This document shows positions 52,301 to 59,447 of a stretch of 64,000 nucleotides of DNA, in pieces; positions within the stretch are counted from its first letter, which is position 1; the number at the start of each line of letters is the position of its first letter. The translations under genes were made by a program, and so were the position numbers. The notes beneath the pieces were generated by a model. That model ran no database searches and was not told the origin of the DNA. It was given only the letters and a program-made list of their open reading frames with translations. The stretch is from DASUNP01 sp035249305 (GTDB lineage: Bacteria; Acidobacteriota; Blastocatellia; UBA7656): the NCBI GenBank assembly GCA_035249305.1, contig DATFGQ010000113.1, positions 17,983 to 81,982 of the forward strand, written 5' to 3'.

Positions 52301-52625
52301 CATCGTCGACCCCGCGCGCCGGACTAACATCGCCGGCCGCAACACGCTGCGCGCCGAGCGGGTCAACACGATGGACCTGAGTCTGACGAAGGCATTCAAG
52401 ATGCCTTTCGAGGATCACAAGCTCGAAGTGCGCTTCGACTTCTTCAACCTGTTCAACCACGCGAACTTCACGTGGGCCAATCCGGCGATCGGAAGCGATC
52501 AGGGGAACGGCGACGTGTTGAACCCGTTCTTCAACAACGTGCGCGTAAACGATGGCGGGATATTCGGCCCGGCGGGCAACACCGTAGGCCGTTACGGGCG
52601 CGTTCAGGTCAGGTACTCGTTTTAG
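49311..52625 (+). CDS. TonB-dependent receptor, Oar-like
   Basis: The 1104-aa product has a signal peptide (AFA before Q34), a CarboxypepD_reg-like domain (GTITDPSGARLEGARVKITN), a plug with NQLIDGTDNNDNSITG and VNVVTKSGTNEFHGSVYDVL, and a barrel ending in GRVQVRYSF. AAGGAG precedes the ATG. The receptors at 34295, 40497 and 49311 all read in the same direction. The start of the signal peptide closely matches that of the receptor at 34295. Confidence 0.93.
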   Translation: MRHFRRLRSLTVLTALVMISAFIAPVFSETAFAQSSKGILVGTITDPSGARLEGARVKITNAQTGVARETVTTGEGQYRLDAVDPGTYTVEVTSDGFKTFTLENVIVVAAQATTSDFTLEVGTPTEVVNVTADTTVVLQQQDGARTNTLEQRQIVDLPVAGLNPVNLVFTLPGVTDPGPLAGGFVQGTEFNINGLRARANNQLIDGTDNNDNSITGQQIQPILRDGYREVTVLGGNYSAEYGRAGGAVVNVVTKSGTNEFHGSVYDVLDTSALATLSPGQKANQGLTETPVYTQNSFGFSLGGPIKRDKLFFFGTFQPTLTRSTVQASAVVPTAGGFNQLRALFPQGASANLDRYLSVVGGLRGTTNPVSVELGGGRPDIEFATVTTSSSQPVNTYDLLGRIDWAPTINDSFAARYMLQDQTFKNQFPTVFSGFEVDTPGRVQNFYMNYTRVLSTTTTNEFRISYGRFNVQFEARNPEALNFGPTIIFGGIPANLVGALGDIPATFPQGRIFNNYQLQDTITFTRGSHTIRAGADLLRQIARQSIPFDFTGTLTFSASQDDPETPEDDTFPTFGNFVDAFSGTQGNFATKTFGEAVINPNAFQQAYFINDSWRVRPNLTLNLGLRYENYGTPFNVIPFPAFAGFDAPLNARVEQKSDNNNFAPRFSFAYTPRFGGSGLFGRLFGQEATVIRGGYAVSYDVFFNNILLNNAAASPNVFGVNTFGGTVGGRGFRNAGQGSLPTTGSPDPATRIDSISPDLVNPQTHIWNLGVQRQMPGNFIVDAAYVGSRGMRLFINEAVNPGVPGNPEGIDGLPRLFQTRGAVILRTNGADSNYHSLQTRVERGFKDGLLFRFAYTWSKAIDNVNSEVFVTTGGASRASNPFNRDEDRSVASFDVPHRAVWSFVYDVPGPKTGWLGQVAGAWTVSGIYRLQSGAVETPFVGGIDLNGDLEAFNDRPAVGNPNAPANSVAFADIFFGEESPTGFFDLNGNVIALQDARYIVDPARRTNIAGRNTLRAERVNTMDLSLTKAFKMPFEDHKLEVRFDFFNLFNHANFTWANPAIGSDQGNGDVLNPFFNNVRVNDGGIFGPAGNTVGRYGRVQVRYSF

Positions 52626-52721
52626 CCGGCGGGGCGAAGGCGGACGACTGGCGCCTCAAGAATCGGGAATGCGGCCAGAGACGCATTGACCGTACCACGA
52701 CCGCCTACGTTCTTTAGGCTG

Positions 52722-52752
52722 AGGGGAGAGCGCGGTGGCTCTCCCCTTTTTT
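52722..52752 (+). terminator. Intrinsic terminator after the receptor at 49311
   Basis: AGGGGAGAGC (52722-52731) pairs perfectly with GCTCTCCCCT (52738-52747), followed by six T (the last stem base included). The loop is GCGGTG. It is close in sequence to the terminator at 43969. Confidence 0.85.
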
Positions 52753-52777
52753 CGCCCGCCATGCAATAATTTTGCTG

Positions 52778-53875
52778 ATGCGATCAGCAACCCTCATAAA
52801 AGCAGCCATCATAATCTTGTTCATCTTCTCGGCCGAAGCCGCGGCCTCGGACTGGGGCCGCGCGGTCGCGCTCTACAACAAGGGCGAGTACCGCGCGGCG
52901 CTCGCGGAGTTTCAAGAGATCACGCAGGAGCGGCCCGACGCGGCGGGCGCGTGGTACTACGTCGGGCTGTGCGAGTTCAAGCTGAAGCGCTACGACCGCG
53001 TGGAGCTGCCGCTGTCTCGCGCGATAGACCTGCTTGAGGCGCAGTCGCCTCAGAGCCAGGAGATCGCCGGCGCGTGGTACACGATAGGGCTCTCTCATTA
53101 CCTCTCGAATCAGTTCGACCGCGCCATCGAGCCGCTCAAGCGCTACATTGAGCTTACGACGAAGGCTAAGCGCGAGTTAGACCCGAGCGCTCGCGCAGCG
53201 CTCGGCCGCGCCTACTACTCGCTGGAGCGATTCGACGAAGCGCTGCCGCTTCTATCCGCGAGCGCGTCGGCGACGAAAGAATCTAAAGACGCCGCGGCCA
53301 ACTCGTATTACGTCGGCATCATACACTTCAAGCGCGAAGACGACGACCGCGCGATCGCCGCGCTGCGGCAGGCCGTGCGCCTCAACCCCGAAGAGACGGG
53401 AGCGATGGAGTTGCTGGCGGAGAGCTTGATGCGCAAAGCGCGGAAGGCGAATTCAGCGCCCGCGTGGGCCGAGGCCGCGGAGGTCGGCGAGAAGCTCAAG
53501 GCCCTGCGAGACGACCAGAAGACCGCGAGCCTGCTGGGGCGCGCCTACCTCGGCGCGCGGCAATTCGACCGCGCCGTCGCGCCGTTTGAGAAGGTCGCGA
53601 AGGCCAACCCCGATAACGGGCAGGCGTGGCTTTATTACGGGATAGCGCTCTCGCGCAGCAATCAGGTCAGAAGGGCTATGGAGGCGCTTGAGATCACCAT
53701 CCAGTTGATGCCCGATTCGGTGGCGGCGCTTGCCGAGCTCGGTTACGTTTACGAAAGCGACAAGCAGTATCAACAGGCGCTGAGGATTTACGAGAAGGCT
53801 TACGCGGCTACAAACGATCCCCAGATCAAAGAGAGCATCGAGCGTGTGCGCGCGCTGGCCGCGCAACAGCCCTGA
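52778..53875 (+). CDS. TPR-repeat protein, secreted or membrane-anchored
   Basis: The 365-aa product has an N-terminal hydrophobic segment (LIKAAIIILFIFSAEAAAS) that is a signal peptide or anchor, then a string of tetratricopeptide repeats such as AVALYNKGEYRAALAEFQEI, AWYTIGLSHYLSNQFDRAIE, RAYYSLERFDEALPLL and AWLYYGIALSRSNQVRRAME. TPR proteins act as protein-protein scaffolds. The partner is unknown. ATG 52778 is preferred to a TTG at 52772; no ribosome binding site is clear. Confidence 0.85.
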   Translation: MRSATLIKAAIIILFIFSAEAAASDWGRAVALYNKGEYRAALAEFQEITQERPDAAGAWYYVGLCEFKLKRYDRVELPLSRAIDLLEAQSPQSQEIAGAWYTIGLSHYLSNQFDRAIEPLKRYIELTTKAKRELDPSARAALGRAYYSLERFDEALPLLSASASATKESKDAAANSYYVGIIHFKREDDDRAIAALRQAVRLNPEETGAMELLAESLMRKARKANSAPAWAEAAEVGEKLKALRDDQKTASLLGRAYLGARQFDRAVAPFEKVAKANPDNGQAWLYYGIALSRSNQVRRAMEALEITIQLMPDSVAALAELGYVYESDKQYQQALRIYEKAYAATNDPQIKESIERVRALAAQQP

Positions 53876-53902
53876 CGACCGGCTCGAATGCTACGGCCGC
53901 GG

Positions 53903-54247
53903 CTAGGCGGGCTTATAAGAACTGATCGCCTCTTTCTCGTTCTCGTAGGTGTCAAAGACCGTGATGAGCTTGGTGATCGCGAGCAGGTCTTTGATGCGTT
54001 TCGTAAGGTTCACGAGCCTCAGGCTGCCGCCCTCGCGCTTGACTGTTGTGTAGCCGCTGATGAGCGCGCCAAGCCCCGCCGAATCGATGTAGCTCACGTC
54101 GCCGAGGTTCAACAGGATGCTCCGCTGCCCGTCGGCCAACAGGTCCTTGATGCGGTCCTTGATCTGAATATCGCCTTCGCCGAGCACGATCTTGCCCGAT
54201 ATGTCCAGCACGCTCACGCCTTCCACGACGCGCTCTTTGATGTCCAT
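53903..54247 (-). CDS. STAS-domain protein (anti-sigma-factor antagonist type)
   Basis: The 114-aa product matches SpoIIAA/RsbV-like STAS domains: GVSVLDISGKIVLGEGD, LLNLGDVSYIDSAGLGALIS (the Ser that is phosphorylated by a partner kinase follows the Asp) and LRLVNLTKRIKDLLAITKL. These switch partner kinases and sigma factors by phosphorylation. The kinase is not in this window. ATG 54247 with GAGGAGG upstream decides the start. Confidence 0.88.
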   Translation of the reverse strand: MDIKERVVEGVSVLDISGKIVLGEGDIQIKDRIKDLLADGQRSILLNLGDVSYIDSAGLGALISGYTTVKREGGSLRLVNLTKRIKDLLAITKLITVFDTYENEKEAISSYKPA

Positions 54248-54390
54248 AGTCGCCTCCTCAAGCTTTAATTGAGTTCGTGAAATTATCATAGCGCAACAGT
54301 CGAGTCAAAGACGAGTTGCCCGAGCGCCCTCCTTGACAAACATGACGGCGGCGACAAAGAATCGCTCAGAATCACCTCGGAGGAGAATCG

Positions 54391-55221
54391 ATGATCGGAA
54401 AGTCTATCGCAGTCCTATCTTTCTGCCTGATCGCGACGCTGAGCTCGATAGCTTCGGCCCAGACCGCGGACGTGGTTTCGACGCGCGAGATGAGCGACAT
54501 AAACTGGATGGAGTTTAAAGAGGTCGTCCCGTCGAAGATCAACACTGTAATACTGCCTACGGGCACGCTTGAGCCTCACGGCGTAATCAACAACGGCGCG
54601 GACATCGTCGCGCCCGTGGCGATAGCGCGCAAGGTTGCCCGCGAGGTCAACGCGATGATCGCGCCCGTCGTGCCCTACGGCATCACGGGCAGCATGGACG
54701 CTTACCCCGGCGCGTTTTCGATCTCGGAGGCGGCTTACCGCGCCTACATGCGCGACGTGCTGGCGGGGCTCGCCAAGAACGGGTTCCGCAACATCATCAT
54801 AGTCAACGGGCACGGCGGGCCGCAGACGGCCGTGTTGAGCCAGGTCGCGATGGAGGTCGGGCAGGACAAGCGCGTGCGGACGCTGGTGGTCAACTGGTGG
54901 AGCTACGCCTCGGACGTGACGCTTGCGGTCTTCGGCGAAGACGGCGGGCACGCGGGGTGGAACGAGACGGCCTTCGTGCAGGCCATCGACCCGAAGCTCG
55001 TCGACCGCAAGCGGTATTCGGACCAGCTAGCAACACCCAACCCCGCGCCCGGCACTTATTCAGCTTACCCCGCGCCCTCTTCGATAGGGCTGTACAAAGA
55101 AGGTCAGGGCTACGTCAGGTTCGACCAGAAGAAGGCCGACGAGTATTTTGCGAAAGTGACGGACAAGATAGCCAAACTAATTTTGGAGATCCGGCGTAAG
55201 TGGGACATGGCGGGGCTGTGA
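54391..55221 (+). CDS. Creatininase-family amidohydrolase, secreted
   Basis: The 276-aa product has a signal peptide (IAVLSFCLIATLSSIASAQ), unusual for this metal-dependent amidase family. The metal-binding residues are in LPTGTLEPHGVINNGADIVA (Glu, His, Asp), IIIVNGHGGPQTAVL (His) and GEDGGHAGWNETAFV (Glu). Relatives include creatinine amidohydrolase and mycofactocin-type MftE. The substrate here is unknown. GGAGGAG stands before the ATG. Downstream (55221-55250) is a palindromic stretch of AAATTTGAGAT type. Confidence 0.85.
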   Translation: MIGKSIAVLSFCLIATLSSIASAQTADVVSTREMSDINWMEFKEVVPSKINTVILPTGTLEPHGVINNGADIVAPVAIARKVAREVNAMIAPVVPYGITGSMDAYPGAFSISEAAYRAYMRDVLAGLAKNGFRNIIIVNGHGGPQTAVLSQVAMEVGQDKRVRTLVVNWWSYASDVTLAVFGEDGGHAGWNETAFVQAIDPKLVDRKRYSDQLATPNPAPGTYSAYPAPSSIGLYKEGQGYVRFDQKKADEYFAKVTDKIAKLILEIRRKWDMAGL

Positions 55222-55347
55222 TCTCAAATTTGAAATTTGAGATTTCAAATATCTGCCTGCCGCCAACTGAGCTTGTCACTGTTTACGTTTTTGTATTAGT
55301 CTCGAACAAGCCAAGAGGTTATTCCGGTCGGGTGGGAGAGATTCGTT

Positions 55348-55743
55348 ATGGTATGTCCAAAGTGCGGCGCCGAAAACCGAGAAGGCTCGAATTTCTGTCG
55401 CTACTGTTCAACGTCGCTCGCCGAGCGAGACGCGGAGCCGAACTCGGGCTACATCCCGTCGGTCCCGCCGCCGCCAGAGACGAACCCCTACAGCTACCCG
55501 CCGCCCACTTATCAGCAGCCCTCTTATCAACCTCCGCCGCCTCCGCCCGTGCCCGTCCGCCACATGATCGGCCAGTTGGTCTGCCCGCGCTGCGGCTCGA
55601 CGAACGTCGTGAAGGGCGGTACGCCGCAGTGGGCTATAATCGTGGCGATCGTCGGATTGTTCGTCGTCTGCGTGCTGTCGCTCTTCTTCCTGTTGGTCAA
55701 AGAGCCTAATAAGTGTCTGCACTGCGGGCTTGAGTTTAGCTGA
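55348..55743 (+). CDS. Zinc-ribbon membrane protein
   Basis: The 131-aa product has an N-terminal zinc ribbon (VCPKCGAENREGSNFCRYCS), a Pro/Tyr-rich linker (residues 35-70), a second ribbon split by a membrane helix (LVCPRCGSTNVV, then WAIIVAIVGLFVVCVLSLFF and CLHCGLEF). Such proteins are common and of unknown function. The start is an ATG at 55348; no strong ribosome binding site is seen (GGGAGAG some 15 bp upstream). Confidence 0.75.
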   Translation: MVCPKCGAENREGSNFCRYCSTSLAERDAEPNSGYIPSVPPPPETNPYSYPPPTYQQPSYQPPPPPPVPVRHMIGQLVCPRCGSTNVVKGGTPQWAIIVAIVGLFVVCVLSLFFLLVKEPNKCLHCGLEFS

Positions 55744-55755
55744 GCGCGCTCGGGC

Positions 55756-56199
55756 CTACTTCTTAAAGATCTCGGAATCATCAACGGGGCTGAAGTTCTC
55801 GTCAATCCGACGCTGCTCTTCTTCGCCTTTGCGCCTTGCCTCTTCATCACGCCCGCGCTGAGCGTTCTTGGCCTCTTCTAAAAAGTCTGCGATGTAACCT
55901 ACCCAGAGGCCGGGCCTGTAGGTCGAGACCTCGACGCCGTGCCCCGTGACGAGCACAGGCTCAAGGCGGCGAAACGGCCAGCGGCGGCGCACGATATGGA
56001 CCGTCACCGCCGCGTTGAGCCAGCCGTCCCTCTTCGACGGGACAAGCCACACCTCAATCTTACTGTCTCTGTAATGATACCTGCCTAGCTTGTCAGGCTC
56101 TATTCGCGGGTTATCATAGTCGCCCCGATAGACCTGCTCATTCATGAACCCGACGACCATGGTCTTCACGTCGAGCGCCCCTATAGTGCCTGTCGTCAT
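55756..56199 (-). CDS. Hypothetical protein, 147 aa
   Basis: The product has a beta-rich core (KIEVWLVPSKRDGWLNAAVT, then LEPVLVTGHGVEVSTYRPGL) and a charged helical C-terminus (EEAKNAQRGRDEEARRKGEE). It lacks a signal peptide. I recognise no family. ATG 56199 with GGAG upstream is chosen over the TTG at 56220. It converges on the zinc-ribbon gene. Confidence 0.5.
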   Translation of the reverse strand: MTTGTIGALDVKTMVVGFMNEQVYRGDYDNPRIEPDKLGRYHYRDSKIEVWLVPSKRDGWLNAAVTVHIVRRRWPFRRLEPVLVTGHGVEVSTYRPGLWVGYIADFLEEAKNAQRGRDEEARRKGEEEQRRIDENFSPVDDSEIFKK

Positions 56200-56305
56200 G
56201 CCCGGCTCCGTATTCGACAAATCTCTTGAGCTACTCTATCAAAGCTTTTCCGTATAGTCATCGGCTCCGGCCGCGGTTCTTGACTGCGGCGCGCGAATTC
56301 GGATA

Positions 56306-57646
56306 ATGATGATGCCTGCCCATAAAAATCTCTACGAGAAAGTGAGAAAGCTTATGATTAAGGCCCGCGCCCTGACAGTCATCATCGCATTGCTGATAAT
56401 CTCTCCGCTCGAAGCAAGGCTCGCGCGAGCGCAGTCGGCCGAAGTGACGGCGATACGCTGCGGCCGGCTGATCAACCCCGTCGACGGATCGGTCACTCAA
56501 AACGCGGTCATCATCGCGCGCGGCGAGCGCATAGAGCGGGTCGGCGCGGGACTGGCCATCCCGGCCGGCGCGCGCGTCATCGACCTGTCGGGCTACACGG
56601 TGATGCCGGGGCTGATCGATTGCCACACGCACGTTCTGCTCCAGCCCGAAGACGAGCGCGGCGCGCCGCCGGTCGTCACCAAGTCCCAGGCCTTCCGCAC
56701 CGTCCAGGGTGTGGCGGCCGCCAAGAGAGATCTTGAAGCGGGCTTTACGACCATGCGCGACCTCGACAGCGAAGGCGCGGGCTTTGCCGACGTGGCCATT
56801 CGCGACGGGATCAACCGAGGGATAATTCCGGGGCCGCGATTGTTCGTATCGACTCTGTCGTTAACGATCACGGCGGGCCATATGAATAACGCGGGGCTCA
56901 ACCCGGACATTCAGATACCCGACCCGGCCGCGCTCACGGATTCGCGCGACGCGATGATCGCCGAAGTGCGCCGCCAGGTGAAGTACGGGGCCGACTGGAT
57001 AAAGCTCTATGCGACGGGCACGCTGCGTCACGTAAACCCCGTGACGCTCGAACCCGTGAGCCAGGTTTCCGAAGAAGAGGTGCGCGCGGTCGTAACGGAA
57101 GCGCGCCGCTGGGGGAAAGATGTCGCCGCTCACGCCTACGGGGGCGAGGGCGCGAACAACGCCATACGTGGCGGCGTGCGCTCGATAGAGCACGGGATGT
57201 TGATGAACGACGCGACGATCAAGCTCATGGTCGAGCGCGGCGTCTTCTGGTGCCCCACGCTGGGCGTGTACATACCCGAGCACGAAGAGGACAACACGGA
57301 GCTGCGACGCCGCATAGTAGCCAGTCATAAAGAGGTGTTTCGCAAAGCGATGCGCATGGGCGTGAAGATAACTTTCGGCACCGACGTAGGCGCATACGAG
57401 CACGGGACGAGCGCGCGCGAATTCAACTTGATGGTCGACTACGGGATGAAGCCGATCGACGCGATAAGGGCGGCGACCGTTCGAGGCGCGGAGCTGCTTC
57501 GCATGGAGCGCGAGATAGGCGCGATCGAGCCGGGCAAGTTCGCCGACGTGATCGCCGTCGAAGGCAACCCGCTCGAAGACATACGCGCGATGGGCCGCGT
57601 GGTCTTCGTCATGAAAGCCGGGAAGGTTTACAAATCGCCGAAGTGA
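56306..57646 (+). CDS. Secreted amidohydrolase (imidazolonepropionase/prolidase-like)
   Basis: The 446-aa product has a signal peptide (ALTVIIALLIISPLEARLARA) and the metal-dependent amidohydrolase barrel: VMPGLIDCHTHVLLQP (HxH), YGADWIKLYATGTL (probable bridging Lys), DVAAHAYGGEGANNA and SIEHGMLMND (His), and ITFGTDVGAYEHG (Asp). The C-terminal IEPGKFADVIAVEGNPLED is the usual closing motif. Relatives act on peptides such as Xaa-Pro or on N-acyl compounds. The ATG at 56306 is one of three candidate starts (also 56354). Confidence 0.88.
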   Translation: MMMPAHKNLYEKVRKLMIKARALTVIIALLIISPLEARLARAQSAEVTAIRCGRLINPVDGSVTQNAVIIARGERIERVGAGLAIPAGARVIDLSGYTVMPGLIDCHTHVLLQPEDERGAPPVVTKSQAFRTVQGVAAAKRDLEAGFTTMRDLDSEGAGFADVAIRDGINRGIIPGPRLFVSTLSLTITAGHMNNAGLNPDIQIPDPAALTDSRDAMIAEVRRQVKYGADWIKLYATGTLRHVNPVTLEPVSQVSEEEVRAVVTEARRWGKDVAAHAYGGEGANNAIRGGVRSIEHGMLMNDATIKLMVERGVFWCPTLGVYIPEHEEDNTELRRRIVASHKEVFRKAMRMGVKITFGTDVGAYEHGTSAREFNLMVDYGMKPIDAIRAATVRGAELLRMEREIGAIEPGKFADVIAVEGNPLEDIRAMGRVVFVMKAGKVYKSPK

Positions 57647-57655
57647 TCTTCTTAA

Positions 57656-58735
57656 TCAACTGCCATATGGCTTATTCCAACTGCCGGCGAATGCTATCTC
57701 TTCAACCGTCTTGCGGGCGCGAGGGGCGAGCTCTTTCTCTCGCGTCTTCTCGGGCAGCCGGCCGAGGTCCCCGTGATAAGGGTAGCCGATCGCTATCATC
57801 GCGATCGGGGTGAATCCCTCCGGGATGGCGAACTCCGTGCGCGACCGCTCCAGGTCGAACCCGGCCATCTGGTGCGCGGCAAGGCCGAGGTCTACCGCTT
57901 CCAGGACAAGATTCTCGCTCGCCAACCCCACGTCATGCTGCGCCGTGCGGTTAGGCTTCTCGTTGTACGTGAAGTTTTCGCGCGCGACCGACAGCATCAG
58001 CACAGGGGCCTTGAGCGCCCACGCGTTGCCTTCGACAAGACATGCGCGCGCACGCTCTAGCGCCGAAGCGTCCGACCCGTCGAACACGAGATAGCGCCAG
58101 GGCTGCTCGTTGAAGCAGGACGGAGCCCACCGCGCCGCTTCGAGCAGCCGCAATATCTTTTCGCGCTCGACTTCGCGGTCTTCGAAGACGCGAGGGCTCC
58201 AGCGGCGAGCCATCAGCTCGTTGATCTCGCGCTCGGCGGGCGCGGGCTTTTCGGGGTAGCCTGCGCCGGGCGCGGAGAGCGCATCCGTATCGACGCCGAT
58301 GTGTTTCAAGTGGCCGAGCATGTGGTCTACGTAATCGTCAAAGACGAAGCGGAGCGTTAACGTGTCCGAGTCGCCTATGGTGCAGGTGCGAGCCCAGTCA
58401 TCGCCCGACGCCGCGCGCGCGGCCGCGAGCAACTGCTGGTTCAACGCGCGCCACATCTCTATCAGCTCATGCCAGTCACGGTCCTGATAGCCGTGAAGCT
58501 TAACCCAGCGATTGCCGTCGTAGTCCGGCAGCGCCGGTTTATCCTCGATCTGAGCGAGCACGATTCTGTTGTGGTTGTTGGCGGCCGAATCTATCAGATG
58601 GCCCAGCTCCTCTTTCGGCGACCAGCTCTCGGGCCTGGGCCTTCGCGCGGCGTCTTCACTTGAGATAGCCCCGAGGCGGGCCGGCAGGCGTTCGACGATC
58701 GCTTCAAGCAGGGCCAGCTTATTAACGTCACTCAT
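57656..58735 (-). CDS. Fusion of a DinB-type domain with a nitroreductase domain
   Basis: The 359-aa product has an N-terminal DinB_2-like four-helix domain (1-165: WSPKEELGHLIDSAANNHNR, LRFVFDDYVDHMLGHLKHIG) and a C-terminal nitroreductase domain (from about 175: RRWSPRVFEDREVEREKI, AARWAPSCFNEQPWRYLVF). The first part resembles metal-binding thiol-transferase-like proteins, the second binds FMN and reduces substrates with NAD(P)H. The two joined domains suggest a linked thiol and reductive step. ATG 58735 with AAAGGA upstream is preferred to a GTG at 58753. The upstream DinB gene ends 14 bp before the start. Confidence 0.82.
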   Translation of the reverse strand: MSDVNKLALLEAIVERLPARLGAISSEDAARRPRPESWSPKEELGHLIDSAANNHNRIVLAQIEDKPALPDYDGNRWVKLHGYQDRDWHELIEMWRALNQQLLAAARAASGDDWARTCTIGDSDTLTLRFVFDDYVDHMLGHLKHIGVDTDALSAPGAGYPEKPAPAEREINELMARRWSPRVFEDREVEREKILRLLEAARWAPSCFNEQPWRYLVFDGSDASALERARACLVEGNAWALKAPVLMLSVARENFTYNEKPNRTAQHDVGLASENLVLEAVDLGLAAHQMAGFDLERSRTEFAIPEGFTPIAMIAIGYPYHGDLGRLPEKTREKELAPRARKTVEEIAFAGSWNKPYGS

Positions 58736-58749
58736 CGCTATGAATCCTT

Positions 58750-59265
58750 TCACCTGGGCTGCGCGGCGAGGAACTCTCTTAATCGAGCAGTAAGTACGGG
58801 CTCCATCCCCAGCAGCCTTTGATAAACGGTGATCTGCCCGCGGTGATACATCTCGTGGCTGATCGTGAAGTGCACGAAATCCGTCTTCGGCATAACCATG
58901 CCGTCGAGCCTCTCCATCATCCTTTGCATCGCCTCTTCGCCGAAGGAGCGGAGCGCCGCTTCCGCGGATTTCATGCTCTCTTTCATCAAGTCTATCAGCG
59001 CGTCTTTGCCTTCGGCCGCGGCCACGTCCCCGGCGTAGCTTTTGATCAGCTCAAGGATGGGTTGCCGCTTGAAATTCGTATCGGGCCGGCAGGTTTCGCC
59101 GACCATGAAGCGCTGGGCTTCCAGGATATGGCGGACGATCTCGGCGACGCTGCGCGCGTCCGGGGTCGGCCGAAAATCAAACTGGTCGGCCGGTATTTGC
59201 GCAAGCTCGTCGATGAACCCCGCGCGGACTTCCGTCCACCTGTCGATGATGTGGTCTAATGACAT
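58750..59265 (-). CDS. DinB-family protein
   Basis: The 171-aa product has the DinB fold with SVAEIVRHILEAQRF and the conserved C-terminal VHFTISHEMYHRGQITVYQ, which carries the metal-binding histidines. DinB proteins include bacillithiol transferase-like enzymes and damage-inducible proteins. The role here is unknown. It lies 14 bp upstream of the DinB-nitroreductase fusion on the same strand, so they are probably co-translated. Confidence 0.82.
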   Translation of the reverse strand: MSLDHIIDRWTEVRAGFIDELAQIPADQFDFRPTPDARSVAEIVRHILEAQRFMVGETCRPDTNFKRQPILELIKSYAGDVAAAEGKDALIDLMKESMKSAEAALRSFGEEAMQRMMERLDGMVMPKTDFVHFTISHEMYHRGQITVYQRLLGMEPVLTARLREFLAAQPR

Positions 59266-59359
59266 ACGAGCGTCCTCCAGTCGTTTGGGTGAGCCGCCAG
59301 CTTGACTTGCCCGTTGACAGACAATAGCATTTCCCGCAAGCGCAATGCGAGCCGTTCTC

Positions 59360-59433
59360 AGTCCTGAGTCCTGAGTCCTGAGTCCTGAGTATTATTCTTT
59401 CACTCAGCACTCAGCACTCAGGACTCAGCACTT
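59360..59433. repeat. Heptanucleotide inverted-repeat element, copy 3
   Basis: The left arm (59360-59390) has four AGTCCTG-type heptamers, the loop is ATTATTCTTT-like, and the right arm (59402-59433) has ACTCAGC and ACTCAGG units. It ends directly before the ribosome binding site of the metalloprotease gene at 59448, so the hairpin could affect its translation or form part of its promoter region. Confidence 0.8.
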
Positions 59434-59447
59434 AAAGGAGATTGATA

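Noticed and set aside
50238..52460. A 740-codon open frame antisense to the TonB receptor at 49311
   Set aside because: It is an exact shadow of a well-supported receptor gene, is rich in Arg/Val/Glu as such shadows are in GC-rich DNA, and has no recognisable domain or ribosome binding site.
55200..55709. A 169-codon frame overlapping the zinc-ribbon gene
   Set aside because: The zinc-ribbon frame has clear cysteine motifs and a membrane helix; this one is an Arg-rich shadow.
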